Positions 16,757-25,630 of a stretch of DNA of 41,025 nt are shown piece after piece. The stretch is from NCBI GenBank assembly GCA_902470815.1, contig CABRHS010000018.1, positions 1 through 41,025 on the forward strand, in the 5' to 3' direction. A program made the position numbers and the translations under genes. A model generated the notes under the pieces. It did no database searches. It saw only the letters and a program-made list of their open reading frames with translations, and was not told the origin of the DNA. The stretch is from an uncultured Collinsella sp. (GTDB taxonomy: Bacteria > Actinomycetota > Coriobacteriia > Coriobacteriales > Coriobacteriaceae). Positions within the stretch are counted from its first letter, which is position 1. Each line of letters opens with the position of its first letter.

Positions 16757-19700
16757 ATGGCCAGAACCCATGTGACGGTCGCGTGCTGGCGTGGATTTGC
16801 ACGCCGGGCGACGATCGCGATCTTGACATGCGCGATGGTGACCGGCCAGGTGCCCACCGCGGCGTTCGCCGAGGCGCTGGGCGGTGAGGAGGCCGCGCAG
16901 CAAGCCGAGGCCGCGCCCGCGCCGCAGGACGATCACGCTGCCCGCGCTGTCCGCCGGCTCGAGGACGGCGATTATGTCCTGATCCAGGACAAGATGGATA
17001 AAGACGATAATTATTCGAAGGTGTCCGGCGAGCTCAAACCGGGCGCTATCAAGCTGAGCCGCGTGGAGATGCATCGCGCGGGCACCAAGGTCAGCGGCGA
17101 TATTGACGCGATCCTGCATCCGGGCGACACGATCGAGGCCGTGGCCATAACGGGCGGTTCCCCTGCCGACAGCGCATCGAATGGTAACCCGGTCAAGGAC
17201 GGCGTGACCTACGCCTGGACCCTGCTGCCCTCCAGGAACGCCGCGGCGGGAGAGGCCCTGGGGGAGGGCGCAACGGTTCGCCTGGCCGAGGGCGACGCCG
17301 TGCTCGGCAAGTACCTGCGCGTGGAGGCGACCACCACGGAGGGCTCCGTCGCTTTCGCGATGGGCCCGATCGCGCCCGAGGGCGCCATGCGCCTGGCGAA
17401 CATCTCCATCGCCGTCGAGGGCGGCGGCTCGGTGACCGATAAGGCGACGCTGGTCGCCAAACCCGTGCTGACGGCGGGCAAGGTGCCGCCTGCGGGCAGC
17501 GTTACATATGAGTGGCAGGTGGCCGAGACCGCGTCCGGTCCGTTCGAGCCCATCGCCGGTACGACGGGCGACCGCCTGAAGCTCGCCAAATCCCATGTGG
17601 GCTCGTATGTCCGCGTGGTGGCCACGGCGGGCGGCTACAACCAGGTCAAGGCGACGGCTGGTCCCGTGCTGGACGCGCAGTCCGCGGAGGCGGCGAAGGC
17701 CGCGCTCGACGGGTTTACGCCCCAGCCGGTTTTTGGCGAGTCGCAGAACGTGCGCGAGATTGTTCAGGCAAAGCTCGATAATCTCGGGTTCACCCAGGCC
17801 AAGGTGCGCGTCAAGTCCGCCGAGACCGGCGCGGGCGGGGCAACGGTCAGCTCCGCCGAGGGCGCGGGCAACGGTCAGGTGACCTTCTACTACGAGGATC
17901 CCGAGGGCGACGTGCCGGGCAGTGCCCGCATCAAGGTCGTGTTCGAGATCTCCTCGAGGGACACCACCGCCGAGTGGACCAGGTGGATCACGGTCCGCTG
18001 GGACATGGGCCGCGTGGCCGAGCGCCTGGAGCAGCTTGTCGATGAGGAGCTCAAGGCATCTTCTCTGGTCATTGCCGAGGGCGGCACCGCGAACAACGCG
18101 AGCAACGCCATCGAGGCGCGTAAGAACCTCTCCCTCGGCGGGAGCCTGGGCACTTGTGCCGACCTGACCTGGTCGACGAGCGACCCCAAGGTGATCGGCA
18201 CCGATGGAGTTATCAAGCGCAAGCAGTCCGAGGACGCGCATGCGCGCCTGACGGCCACCGCGCGTTTCAACAAGGCCGCGGAGGGCGAGAAGGCCCCTGT
18301 GGTCTCAAAAGCATTCGACGTCACAGTCAAGTCGATCGACTCCGATCCCACGGTCGAGCAGGTCTTGGACGAGGCGCTCGCCAAGCTCCCGCTTAAAGAC
18401 ATGGGCACCAAGGAGCCCATCGATCCGGCAGCGGTGACGGGCGACATTCAGTTGCCCACGCCGAGCATGATGGGGCTCAAGGGCGTTCACAAGGTGAAAT
18501 ACGAGGTCGTCTCGGGCGACGGCGCTTGCTCGATCTACGGCTATACTCTCAACATCACGCGCCCGGCGCCGGGTATGCCGGATGCCCGCGCCGTGCTCAA
18601 GGTCACCTTGACCAAGAAGGCCGGTGAGAACCTCCCTCAGGACGTGGTCCGCACGCGCTCCATCGACCTCGTCATCAAGGCGCTGGACACGGCCGACATC
18701 GACCGCGAGCTCGACCTCATGCAGCGCGCCAAGGACGGCTATGCCCAAGCGCTCCTGGGCACCAACGACGATTCGCGCTCCGTTACCCAGAGCCTGGATG
18801 AGTTCAAGCAGGTGCGTGACGATGGCAACGGGGGCCTTGTGTGGGCCCGCACGAGCACCGATGTGGAGGGCATGGGCATCGTGCCCGTCTCCATCGACCT
18901 ATCGCACCCGAGCGAGCAGTGGGACAAATTCAAGTCGAGCGCGCCCGCCGTCATCGAGTCCGAGACGCTACGCCTGCTCAAGACGCCCGAATACAACACG
19001 CGTGTCAAGATCACGAGCTGCCTGTCGAGTGAGAAATACGGCGATTATTACGAGAAGTTCAAGGACGACCCCTCGATCGACCCCGCGGTGCTCGCCAAGT
19101 ATCGCGCCCTGAGCAGGCAGGAGGTCTCGGCCTATTACACGGTGCGTGGCGCCACGGGCCTCGACGACCCGAACGCCCCCAAGGGCATGGTGGTGAGCGC
19201 GCGCGTGACCGGCCTGGGCGAGAAGACCGCCGGGGGCGTGCACGCGCAGGAGTGGATCCCGCTCACCGAGGTGGCCGTCGAGCCCGGCGAGAGCCCGACC
19301 GCATGGGATGTCTTCGCTGGTCTGCTCGAGCGCAACGGCTACACCTACAGCATGAAGAAGGGCGGCGTGCCGTACTCCATCACGACCCCCGACGGCATGC
19401 GCACGCTCGCGATGTCCGCCGGCGAGCCGTGGTCGTTCTGGAGCTTCCGGGTCAACGGCGAGTACGCGGAGGACTACGCGAACGCGGACTACGTGTCGAA
19501 CGGCGACGTGATCGAGCTCGTCTACGTGGACGGGTCGGGCGAGGTGCTCCCCGAGAACGACATCGAGATCACGCCGGCCGCGCCGCGTCCCAACTGGGAG
19601 AGCCCGTGGCCGAACTTCGCGACGGGCACCAGGCCCACGGACGCAAAAGTGCCCACGGGCGACGTCGAACAGGCCTGGGTGGATGTCGTGGGGACGGTCC

Positions 19701-21430
19701 CCGAGGGATCCAACGGTGTGCCCAATGTGTCCGACCCCATTGTCGTGGGTGACTACCTCTACGTGGCCTCCGCCGACCGTCTGATCATGAAGGATCGGGT
19801 TAGCGGCAAGACGGTACGTGAGGCAAAGCTTGCGGCGAGCATCGACTCCACAGCCCGCATGGTGTACGCCGGGGGCATCGTCGTCGTGCCGGTGCACGGC
19901 GGCCGCCTGCAGGCGCTGACGGCCGATGCGCTCGCCACGGTGTGGCTCACCCAGGCGCTGCCCACGTATACGGCCGATAGCGGTTTCGTGGTCGAGCAGC
20001 AGTCGCTCGGCACGCTCACGGTCCACGATGGGTACGTGTACGCCGGAACCTCCGACGGTAGCTCGGGCAACGGTTATCTTACGTGCGTGAATCTCGGGAC
20101 CGGTGCCATTCGTTGGCAGCGCGAGGACAAGGGCGGTTATTACTGGGCCGGCGCGGCAGCGACCGGTTCGCATCTGGTGATCGGCGACGATACGGGCGCC
20201 GTGGTGGTGCGCGATGCCGCGACGGGGGAGGAGGTCTCCCGCGTCGAGGTGGGCGCCCCCGTGCGCTCCACGGTCGTGCAAGGTGACGACGCCTCCACGT
20301 TCTTCGCGGTGAGCACCGATGGCGTCATGCACCGCCTCTCTCTCGGCGAGGACGGCGAGCTCAAGGAGACGGGCAGCGTCAAGTTCGCCAAGACCTCCAC
20401 GGGCACCCCTGCATTGGTGGACGGTAAGCTGGTCGTGGGTGGCCAGTCCGATCAGTTCGTCCAGGTGAGCAAGTACATGAAGGCGTATTACGGCCTGCTT
20501 GCGGTGATCGATGCCAAGACCCTTGCGGTGGATGCCACGGTGACGACCGTGGACGGCAAGCCCCTCCTGGGAAAGACCGGTGCGCAGGTGGCATCTGCTG
20601 AGGTCAAGAGCACGCCGGTCGTGTCCGTCCAAGGCGGGCAGACCTATGTGTACTTCACCGCCAACTGCAATCCCGGCGGCATGTACCGCTACCGTTTGGG
20701 TGATGAGGATGCGAGCCTCGTCTACACCCCCGCGCCCGAGCATCAGGAATTCTGCATGTATTCGATCGCCGTGGGTCCCGACGGGACGCTCTATTACAAG
20801 AACGACTCGGGCGCGCTGTTCGCGATCAAGGGCGTCGGCGGGCAGGAGCCCGGCGGCGGAGATGGCGGCAACGGCGGCGAGACCGACGGCAACGACGGTG
20901 GCAACGGCAGCGGCAGCGGTGAGACCGGCGGCAATGGTGGTGAACAGGGCGGATCCGACGGTCAGGGCGGCGATCCTCAGTCTGGAAATGAGAATCGCCC
21001 CGGCAATAACGGTACTGATTCCGGCGCCGGCAACAACAGCTCCGGCACCGGAAGCACCGGCTCCGGCAACGGGACGGGCGATGGTGCCGGCGAGGGCTCG
21101 AACAGCGGCTCCGACCCGTCGTCTGCGACGGGTGCGGTCGCCGCGGGCAAGAAGCCCCTCAAGCCGCAGGACGGCCAGAAGAAGGACGCCGAGAAGACCG
21201 GCGAGAAGAAATCCGATTCCAAGAAGGGCGCGAAGGACGAAAAGGGCGACAGCCCCAGCAAGGACGGCACTTCATCCGTGGAAGACTCCTCGGCGGCCAA
21301 CCGCACCGCCGGCTCGTCGGCGAGCATGGGCCGTGGGCCCCTGGCGACCATCCTGCCGGTTCTGGGCATCGCCGTGGGCGCCATCGGCTTGGGCGCGATC
21401 GCCTTCTGGGTGTTCCGCCGCCGCGTTTGA
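16757..21430 (+). CDS. Giant surface protein with Ig-like, DUF4430 and PQQ-like propeller domains
   Basis: The 1557 residues begin with a signal peptide ending near TAAFAEA (about 35-40). Two related Ig-like modules follow (about 115-197 and 218-298; YAWTLLPS and YEWQVAET), then further Ig-like domains (about 438-648). A DUF4430 domain spans about 836-927 (SFWSFRVNGEYAEDYA, SNGDVIELVYVD). A PQQ/WD-like beta-propeller covers about 975-1358, with repeats such as VVGDYLYVAS, DGYVYAGTSDG and DGKLVVGGQS. A Gly/Asn/Ser tether, a Lys/Asp-rich stretch and a C-terminal membrane helix (about 1528-1552) with RRRV end the protein. There is no LPXTG motif. DUF4430 resembles the C-terminal domain of transcobalamin; with the riboswitch this suggests B12 or corrinoid binding outside the cell. 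Start set by AAAGGGG at 16743-16749. Confidence 0.8.
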   Translation: MARTHVTVACWRGFARRATIAILTCAMVTGQVPTAAFAEALGGEEAAQQAEAAPAPQDDHAARAVRRLEDGDYVLIQDKMDKDDNYSKVSGELKPGAIKLSRVEMHRAGTKVSGDIDAILHPGDTIEAVAITGGSPADSASNGNPVKDGVTYAWTLLPSRNAAAGEALGEGATVRLAEGDAVLGKYLRVEATTTEGSVAFAMGPIAPEGAMRLANISIAVEGGGSVTDKATLVAKPVLTAGKVPPAGSVTYEWQVAETASGPFEPIAGTTGDRLKLAKSHVGSYVRVVATAGGYNQVKATAGPVLDAQSAEAAKAALDGFTPQPVFGESQNVREIVQAKLDNLGFTQAKVRVKSAETGAGGATVSSAEGAGNGQVTFYYEDPEGDVPGSARIKVVFEISSRDTTAEWTRWITVRWDMGRVAERLEQLVDEELKASSLVIAEGGTANNASNAIEARKNLSLGGSLGTCADLTWSTSDPKVIGTDGVIKRKQSEDAHARLTATARFNKAAEGEKAPVVSKAFDVTVKSIDSDPTVEQVLDEALAKLPLKDMGTKEPIDPAAVTGDIQLPTPSMMGLKGVHKVKYEVVSGDGACSIYGYTLNITRPAPGMPDARAVLKVTLTKKAGENLPQDVVRTRSIDLVIKALDTADIDRELDLMQRAKDGYAQALLGTNDDSRSVTQSLDEFKQVRDDGNGGLVWARTSTDVEGMGIVPVSIDLSHPSEQWDKFKSSAPAVIESETLRLLKTPEYNTRVKITSCLSSEKYGDYYEKFKDDPSIDPAVLAKYRALSRQEVSAYYTVRGATGLDDPNAPKGMVVSARVTGLGEKTAGGVHAQEWIPLTEVAVEPGESPTAWDVFAGLLERNGYTYSMKKGGVPYSITTPDGMRTLAMSAGEPWSFWSFRVNGEYAEDYANADYVSNGDVIELVYVDGSGEVLPENDIEITPAAPRPNWESPWPNFATGTRPTDAKVPTGDVEQAWVDVVGTVPEGSNGVPNVSDPIVVGDYLYVASADRLIMKDRVSGKTVREAKLAASIDSTARMVYAGGIVVVPVHGGRLQALTADALATVWLTQALPTYTADSGFVVEQQSLGTLTVHDGYVYAGTSDGSSGNGYLTCVNLGTGAIRWQREDKGGYYWAGAAATGSHLVIGDDTGAVVVRDAATGEEVSRVEVGAPVRSTVVQGDDASTFFAVSTDGVMHRLSLGEDGELKETGSVKFAKTSTGTPALVDGKLVVGGQSDQFVQVSKYMKAYYGLLAVIDAKTLAVDATVTTVDGKPLLGKTGAQVASAEVKSTPVVSVQGGQTYVYFTANCNPGGMYRYRLGDEDASLVYTPAPEHQEFCMYSIAVGPDGTLYYKNDSGALFAIKGVGGQEPGGGDGGNGGETDGNDGGNGSGSGETGGNGGEQGGSDGQGGDPQSGNENRPGNNGTDSGAGNNSSGTGSTGSGNGTGDGAGEGSNSGSDPSSATGAVAAGKKPLKPQDGQKKDAEKTGEKKSDSKKGAKDEKGDSPSKDGTSSVEDSSAANRTAGSSASMGRGPLATILPVLGIAVGAIGLGAIAFWVFRRRV

Positions 21431-21448
21431 TCAAGGGAAAGGTTCAGC

Positions 21449-22411
21449 ATGCAAGAAGAGTCGAATAAAGCCGAGGAGACGTGCGGCCCGGTAGAGTCCG
21501 AGGCGCCGCGCAACCCGGATGAGGCCGAGGGGGTGCGCCAGCCCGAGGAACCGCAAGACGCCCGCGCAGGGGAGAAGGGCGCCTTGAATCGCAGGCAGCT
21601 CACCTTCGCCGCCATAGCCGCGCTCTTGTGCGTGGCGCTCATAGGCGGTTCGGCATGGTCGCTCCTGTCGGGCGGCGTCGCGCCCGGCGCGGTGCCTGCG
21701 CAGGGGTCCTCTGCGGATCGATCGGGCTCCTCGAACGCCGATGACCCCGACGCCGCCGATGGGGAGGATTCGGACGGTCGTTCCTCGGAGGCCCAGGGCT
21801 CGAGCGGGGCGAATGCCGAACAGGGCTCGCGGGACGCGGGAGAGGGCTCCGAGCCGGGCTCATCGAATGACGAGAAGCAGGACTCCTCCAAACCTGCGGG
21901 CGGTGCGACCGGTGGCTCTTCGACCGCACGGCCCTCGGGGAAGCCCTCCTCGTCGACGCAGGGCTCCTCTCATGGCCAGGGTTCTTCCTCGGGGCAGGGC
22001 TCGTCAGGTGACGCCGGTGCCAGTGGTTCCGGCTCGGGCTCATCTTCCGGTCAGACCAACGGGTCATCGGGCGGCACCGGCGGCCAGGCCCCTTCCAAGC
22101 CTGAGCCTCGCACCGTGACCGTCACCATCTCCGCGGACGGAACGGTGGGCGGTGGCGGCACGGCCGGCCCCGTGACGCTGACGTTTGATGAGGGCGCGAC
22201 CGTCTATGACGCGCTCGCCGGCGCAGGTTGGCCCATCGCCTCGGAGTGGGGTCCCATGGGTGTGTACGTGACCTCGATCAACGGCATCGCGGCCGGTCCC
22301 AAGACCGGTTGGACCTACTCGGTGAACGGCTCGCTGCCCAACTACGCGTGCAGTGCATACACGCTATCCGACGGCGACGTCATCCAATGGACGTTCGTCG
22401 AGGTGAAGTAG
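21449..22411 (+). CDS. Membrane-anchored DUF4430 (transcobalamin-like) protein
   Basis: The 320 residues have an acidic cytoplasmic tail (1-48), one membrane anchor (about 51-73, FAAIAALLCVALIGGSAW), a 140-residue Ser/Gly-rich spacer and a DUF4430 domain (about 218-320). That domain shows the hallmarks GWTYSVNGSLPNYACSAYTL and DGDVIQWTFVE. The topology puts the domain outside the membrane on a flexible stalk. It starts 18 bp after the giant surface protein, behind GGGAAAGG, so both are under the cobalamin riboswitch. Two DUF4430 proteins in one B12-controlled unit fit a capture-and-relay role feeding an importer encoded elsewhere; this is inference. Confidence 0.82.
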   Translation: MQEESNKAEETCGPVESEAPRNPDEAEGVRQPEEPQDARAGEKGALNRRQLTFAAIAALLCVALIGGSAWSLLSGGVAPGAVPAQGSSADRSGSSNADDPDAADGEDSDGRSSEAQGSSGANAEQGSRDAGEGSEPGSSNDEKQDSSKPAGGATGGSSTARPSGKPSSSTQGSSHGQGSSSGQGSSGDAGASGSGSGSSSGQTNGSSGGTGGQAPSKPEPRTVTVTISADGTVGGGGTAGPVTLTFDEGATVYDALAGAGWPIASEWGPMGVYVTSINGIAAGPKTGWTYSVNGSLPNYACSAYTLSDGDVIQWTFVEVK

Positions 22412-22425
22412 GTCAGAGGCGCACA

Positions 22426-22464
22426 ATGGGGGTGGATTTCGGTACATCCACCCCCATGTTATTT
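22426..22464 (+). terminator. Terminator of the DUF4430 operon
   Basis: A perfect 12-bp stem (22426-22437 with 22446-22457, arm ATGGGGGTGGAT) with an 8-nt loop lies 14 bp after the stop codon, followed by GTTATTT. The T-run is weak, but position and stem strength fit a terminator. Confidence 0.65.
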
Positions 22465-22526
22465 GGGTCCAGATGGTAAACGGTAAACCGATGACCCGGA
22501 TCACATCAAGCGCGCACGGAAAACTA

Positions 22527-22560
22527 TCAGCCCACGGACCTTTGGCGATCCGTGGGCTGA
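22527..22560 (-). terminator. Terminator of the NADH oxidase gene
   Basis: A perfect 12-bp stem (22527-22538 with 22549-22560) has a 10-nt loop. Read on the minus strand it is followed by TAGTTTTCC, placing it about 60 bp after the nox stop codon. Confidence 0.7.
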
Positions 22561-22618
22561 CTCGGTAAGGGCTGTTTGCCTATCGACTACGTGGCGTCGG
22601 GCAAGGCGCGCGAGGGGG

Positions 22619-24028
22619 CTACTCGGCGTCGACGGCGTTCTGCTCGGCCACGGCCTGCATGGCCACGGCACCGATGAAGTTCACCGGCTGGCAGAAATTG
22701 GGCTGGAAGAACAGGTCCACGTTGGCGAGCTGGTCGATGGTGAAGCGCGCCTGGATGGCGATGGAGATTGCGTTCGCGGCCTCGGCCACGTCGTGACGGC
22801 ACAGGAACTGGGCGCCCAGCACGCGGCGCGTCTGGGGGTCCCAGGTGAGGGTTGCCGTGACGGGCGTGGTGGTGAGCATGAAGTCGGGGCGGTAGTCCTG
22901 CACGATCGTGGTGGAGCGGGCGCTCACGCCGCGGGCCTCGGCACCCGCCTGGGTCAGGCCGCTGGCGGCGAGGGACAGGTCGTAGAGCTGCACGGCGCTG
23001 GTTGCCTGCGTGCCCATGTACTTCTGGACGGGCTCCTCGATGTTGGCGCCAACGAGCAGGGCCTGGCGCACGGCGTTGGTGGCCAGGGGGATGTAGTCGT
23101 AGGTGCCGGTGGGGTTGTAGAGCACGGTGCAGGAGTCGCCGGCGGCCAGGACGTCTGCGCAGGCCTCGTCCTGGCCGGCGAGGAACGCGCGCATGTACTC
23201 GTCGGTCTTGATGGCGCCATTGGGCAGGGTCTCGAGCTGCCCCGCGAACAGGTCGGTGCGCGGCAGGAAGCCCGCGCCCATGATGGCGTAATCGACCTCG
23301 TACTCACCGGTGGTGGTCACCACGGTCACGCCGGTGCCGCCCTCGTTCAGGCGGAACTCGGTCACCATCTGCCCCAGAGCGAGCTCCACGCCGTGCTTGG
23401 CGTACTCGGCCTCGACCTGGTCGGTGATGGGCGCGTCGAAGTTCTTGGCCAGGGCGCGGTCCAGGCCGTCGATCAGGATGGCGTGCACGCCGGCCTCGCT
23501 GAACTGCTCGACCAGCTCGGCGCCGATGTAGCCCGCGCCGATCACGGCGACGGAGGACGCCTTCATGGCGTGGTCCTTGATGGCCTTGCCGTGGTCCCAG
23601 TTCTTGCAGAGCATGACGCGGCCGTCGTCCAGGCCCTCGGTCAGGCCGGGGATGGGCGGGATGACGGGCTTGGAGCCGGTGGTCACCACGAGTTTGTCAA
23701 AGGCGTAGGAGGTCTCCTCGCCGCTGAGCATGTCGCGCGCGACAAGGCTCTTGCCGACGAGGTCGACGGAGAGCACGTCGGTCTGCATGTGCATCTGCGC
23801 TCCCAGCTCGGACAGGGCGGCGGGGGAGGAGTAGAACATGCGCTGGGGGTCGCTCACATGGCCGCCGACCCACAGGGCGATGCCGCAGGAGAGGAACGAC
23901 AGGGTGTCGTTGCGCTCGAAGACGTGCACGGTCCAATCGGGGTGCGCGGTCAGGATGGCCTGCGCGGCGAAGGTGCCTGCGTGCGTGCAGCCGACAACGG
24001 CTACGGTCTTGGTGGCGGAGGTGGTCAT
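22619..24028 (-). CDS. nox: FAD-dependent NADH oxidase (CoA-disulfide reductase family)
   Basis: The 469 residues belong to the pyridine nucleotide-disulfide oxidoreductase family. FAD binds at VVGCTHAG (11-18), the single redox Cys48 is in SFLSCGIALWVGG, and NAD(P)H binds at AVIGAGYIGAE (about 165-175). AAGDSCTVLYNPTG is the second FAD contact, and a C-terminal dimerisation domain ends the protein. A lone Cys in SFLSCG is typical of water-forming NADH oxidases and CoA-disulfide reductases. In an anaerobe it would remove oxygen while regenerating NAD. Start fixed by AAAGGAGTCGCC before ATG. The choice between Nox and CoA-disulfide reductase is not certain. Confidence 0.88.
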   Translation of the reverse strand: MTTSATKTVAVVGCTHAGTFAAQAILTAHPDWTVHVFERNDTLSFLSCGIALWVGGHVSDPQRMFYSSPAALSELGAQMHMQTDVLSVDLVGKSLVARDMLSGEETSYAFDKLVVTTGSKPVIPPIPGLTEGLDDGRVMLCKNWDHGKAIKDHAMKASSVAVIGAGYIGAELVEQFSEAGVHAILIDGLDRALAKNFDAPITDQVEAEYAKHGVELALGQMVTEFRLNEGGTGVTVVTTTGEYEVDYAIMGAGFLPRTDLFAGQLETLPNGAIKTDEYMRAFLAGQDEACADVLAAGDSCTVLYNPTGTYDYIPLATNAVRQALLVGANIEEPVQKYMGTQATSAVQLYDLSLAASGLTQAGAEARGVSARSTTIVQDYRPDFMLTTTPVTATLTWDPQTRRVLGAQFLCRHDVAEAANAISIAIQARFTIDQLANVDLFFQPNFCQPVNFIGAVAMQAVAEQNAVDAE

Positions 24029-24066
24029 GGCGACTCCTTTAATGGTAAAACGTCTCAGCATTTAAA

Positions 24067-24094
24067 ATGATATAAGAAAGAAATCAATTAGCAA
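24067..24094 (-). promoter_or_regulatory. Promoter of nox
   Basis: On the minus strand TTGCTA (24094-24089), a 16-bp spacer and TATCAT (24072-24067) lie about 40 bp before the nox start, in a strikingly AT-rich patch. Confidence 0.5.
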
Positions 24095-24221
24095 GGGGGA
24101 ACCTGCGAACGGCGCGACGGGGGAGGGGCGGCGGGTGGGCCCTGGGCTCGCATGCGCTAAGATTTTACGGAGAAGACCATGCCGAGCCGCGCGAAGTGCC
24201 GCGTCACGAACAGGAGATCAC

Positions 24222-25607
24222 ATGTCTTTCATCAGGGAGAACGAGGCTGCGTCCACATCGGCCGCAGAGGACCTGCTTGATTTCATCGCCCAGAGCCCCA
24301 CGATGTTTCATACCGTCGCCGCCATCCGGGAGCGCCTGGACGCGGCCGGCTTCACGTACCTGCCCGAGGGGGCGGCGTGGCAGGTGCTTCCGGGTGGGGC
24401 GTACTACACGCAGCGCAACGGCTCGAGTGTGGTGGCGTGGCGCGTGGGCGGGCAGGTCGCTCCGGGCGTCGCGGCCGCGACGGGTGCCGGCGCCGGCACC
24501 GCCCCGTACCACTTCCAGATCACGGCCTCCCACTCCGACTCCCCTTGCTTCAAGGTCAAGACGAACGGTGAGGTGGAGGGCCCGGCGGGCTACCTGCGCC
24601 TGGATACCGAGGCGTATGGCGGCATGATGGACTACACCTGGTTCGACCGCCCGCTCTCGCTCGCGGGGCGCGTGCTGGTGCGCGACGACGCACGCATCGA
24701 GAGCCGTCTGGTCGCCCTCAACCGCGACGTCGCCCTCATCCCCAGCCTCGCCATCCACATGGACGGCGGCGTGAACAAGGGATTCGCCCCCAACCGCGCG
24801 AGCGACCTGTTCCCGCTGCTCTCGGCGGGGGACCTGGCCGCGGGGTCCCTCGACATGATCGTCGCCGACGCGCTGGAGGTCGATCCCGGGCAGATCGCGG
24901 CCCGCGACCTGTTCCTGGTCAATCGCGAGCGCGGCCGCGTGTGGGGAACCACCGGCGAGTTCATCTCCTCGCCGCGTCTGGACGACCTCATGTGCGCCTA
25001 CACCTCGCTTGCCGCTTTCATCGCCGGCGGCAATGAGCGCGCCGTCTCCGTCTACGCCTGCTTTGACAACGAGGAGGTGGGTTCCGAGACCAAGCAGGGA
25101 GCCGCGTCCACGCTGCTGGCCGACGCCCTCTCCCGCATGAATGCGGCCTTGGGCTTCGGCCCTGAGGACCTGTGCCGCGCGCTCTCCGCCTCCATGCTCG
25201 TGAGCTGCGACAACGCGCATGCTGTTCATCCGGCGCATCCCGAGTTGGCCGACGAGCTCGCTCGTCCTCAAATGAACGGCGGCCTGGTGGTCAAGGAGGC
25301 CGCCAACCAGCATTACTGCACCGACGCGTTCAGCCGGGCGGCGTTCACCGCGGTGCTCGAGTCCGCCGAGGTGCCGCATCAGGTGTTCGCCAACCGCAGC
25401 GACAAGGCTGGTGGGTCCACGCTCGGCAACATCTCGAATATGCAGGTGAGCGTGCACGGTGTGGACGTGGGCTGCGCGCAGCTGGCCATGCACTCGTGCG
25501 TCGAGACGGCCGGCGCCCGCGACGTGGGGCTCGCCATCGAGGCGCTCACCGCGTTTTACGACGCCGATGTGCGCATCGACGGGGCGGACGCGATCGAGCT
25601 CGGCTAG
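24222..25607 (+). CDS. M18 family aminopeptidase (aspartyl-aminopeptidase-like)
   Basis: Zinc exopeptidase of 461 residues that removes N-terminal, usually acidic, residues from peptides in the cytoplasm. Metal and catalytic motifs are intact: His104 in TASHSDSPCF, HMDGGVNKGF, DNEEVGSETKQGA (about 281-293) and the terminal MHSCVETAGARD (about 423). FAPNRASDLFPLL and SCDNAHAVHPAHPE are also family hallmarks. The start is the ATG behind CAGGAGATCAC. The gene is monocistronic and convergent with the reductase gene after only 23 bp. ApeB-type enzymes are about this length. Confidence 0.9.
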   Translation: MSFIRENEAASTSAAEDLLDFIAQSPTMFHTVAAIRERLDAAGFTYLPEGAAWQVLPGGAYYTQRNGSSVVAWRVGGQVAPGVAAATGAGAGTAPYHFQITASHSDSPCFKVKTNGEVEGPAGYLRLDTEAYGGMMDYTWFDRPLSLAGRVLVRDDARIESRLVALNRDVALIPSLAIHMDGGVNKGFAPNRASDLFPLLSAGDLAAGSLDMIVADALEVDPGQIAARDLFLVNRERGRVWGTTGEFISSPRLDDLMCAYTSLAAFIAGGNERAVSVYACFDNEEVGSETKQGAASTLLADALSRMNAALGFGPEDLCRALSASMLVSCDNAHAVHPAHPELADELARPQMNGGLVVKEAANQHYCTDAFSRAAFTAVLESAEVPHQVFANRSDKAGGSTLGNISNMQVSVHGVDVGCAQLAMHSCVETAGARDVGLAIEALTAFYDADVRIDGADAIELG

Positions 25608-25630
25608 GCCGCGCGTTTTGATCGGGCGGG

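Noticed and set aside
16412..18241. A 609-codon open frame on the minus strand opposite the riboswitch and surface protein
   Set aside because: Low-complexity composition, no recognisable domain, and the plus strand carries a signal peptide and clear domains in this stretch.
21130..21430. Sortase anchor at the C-terminus of the giant surface protein
   Set aside because: There is a hydrophobic segment with RRRV, but no LPXTG-like motif before it; a simple membrane anchor fits better.
22793..24070. A 425-codon plus-strand frame opposite nox
   Set aside because: Gly/Val/His-rich shadow translation; the minus strand encodes an intact NADH oxidase with a strong ribosome binding site.
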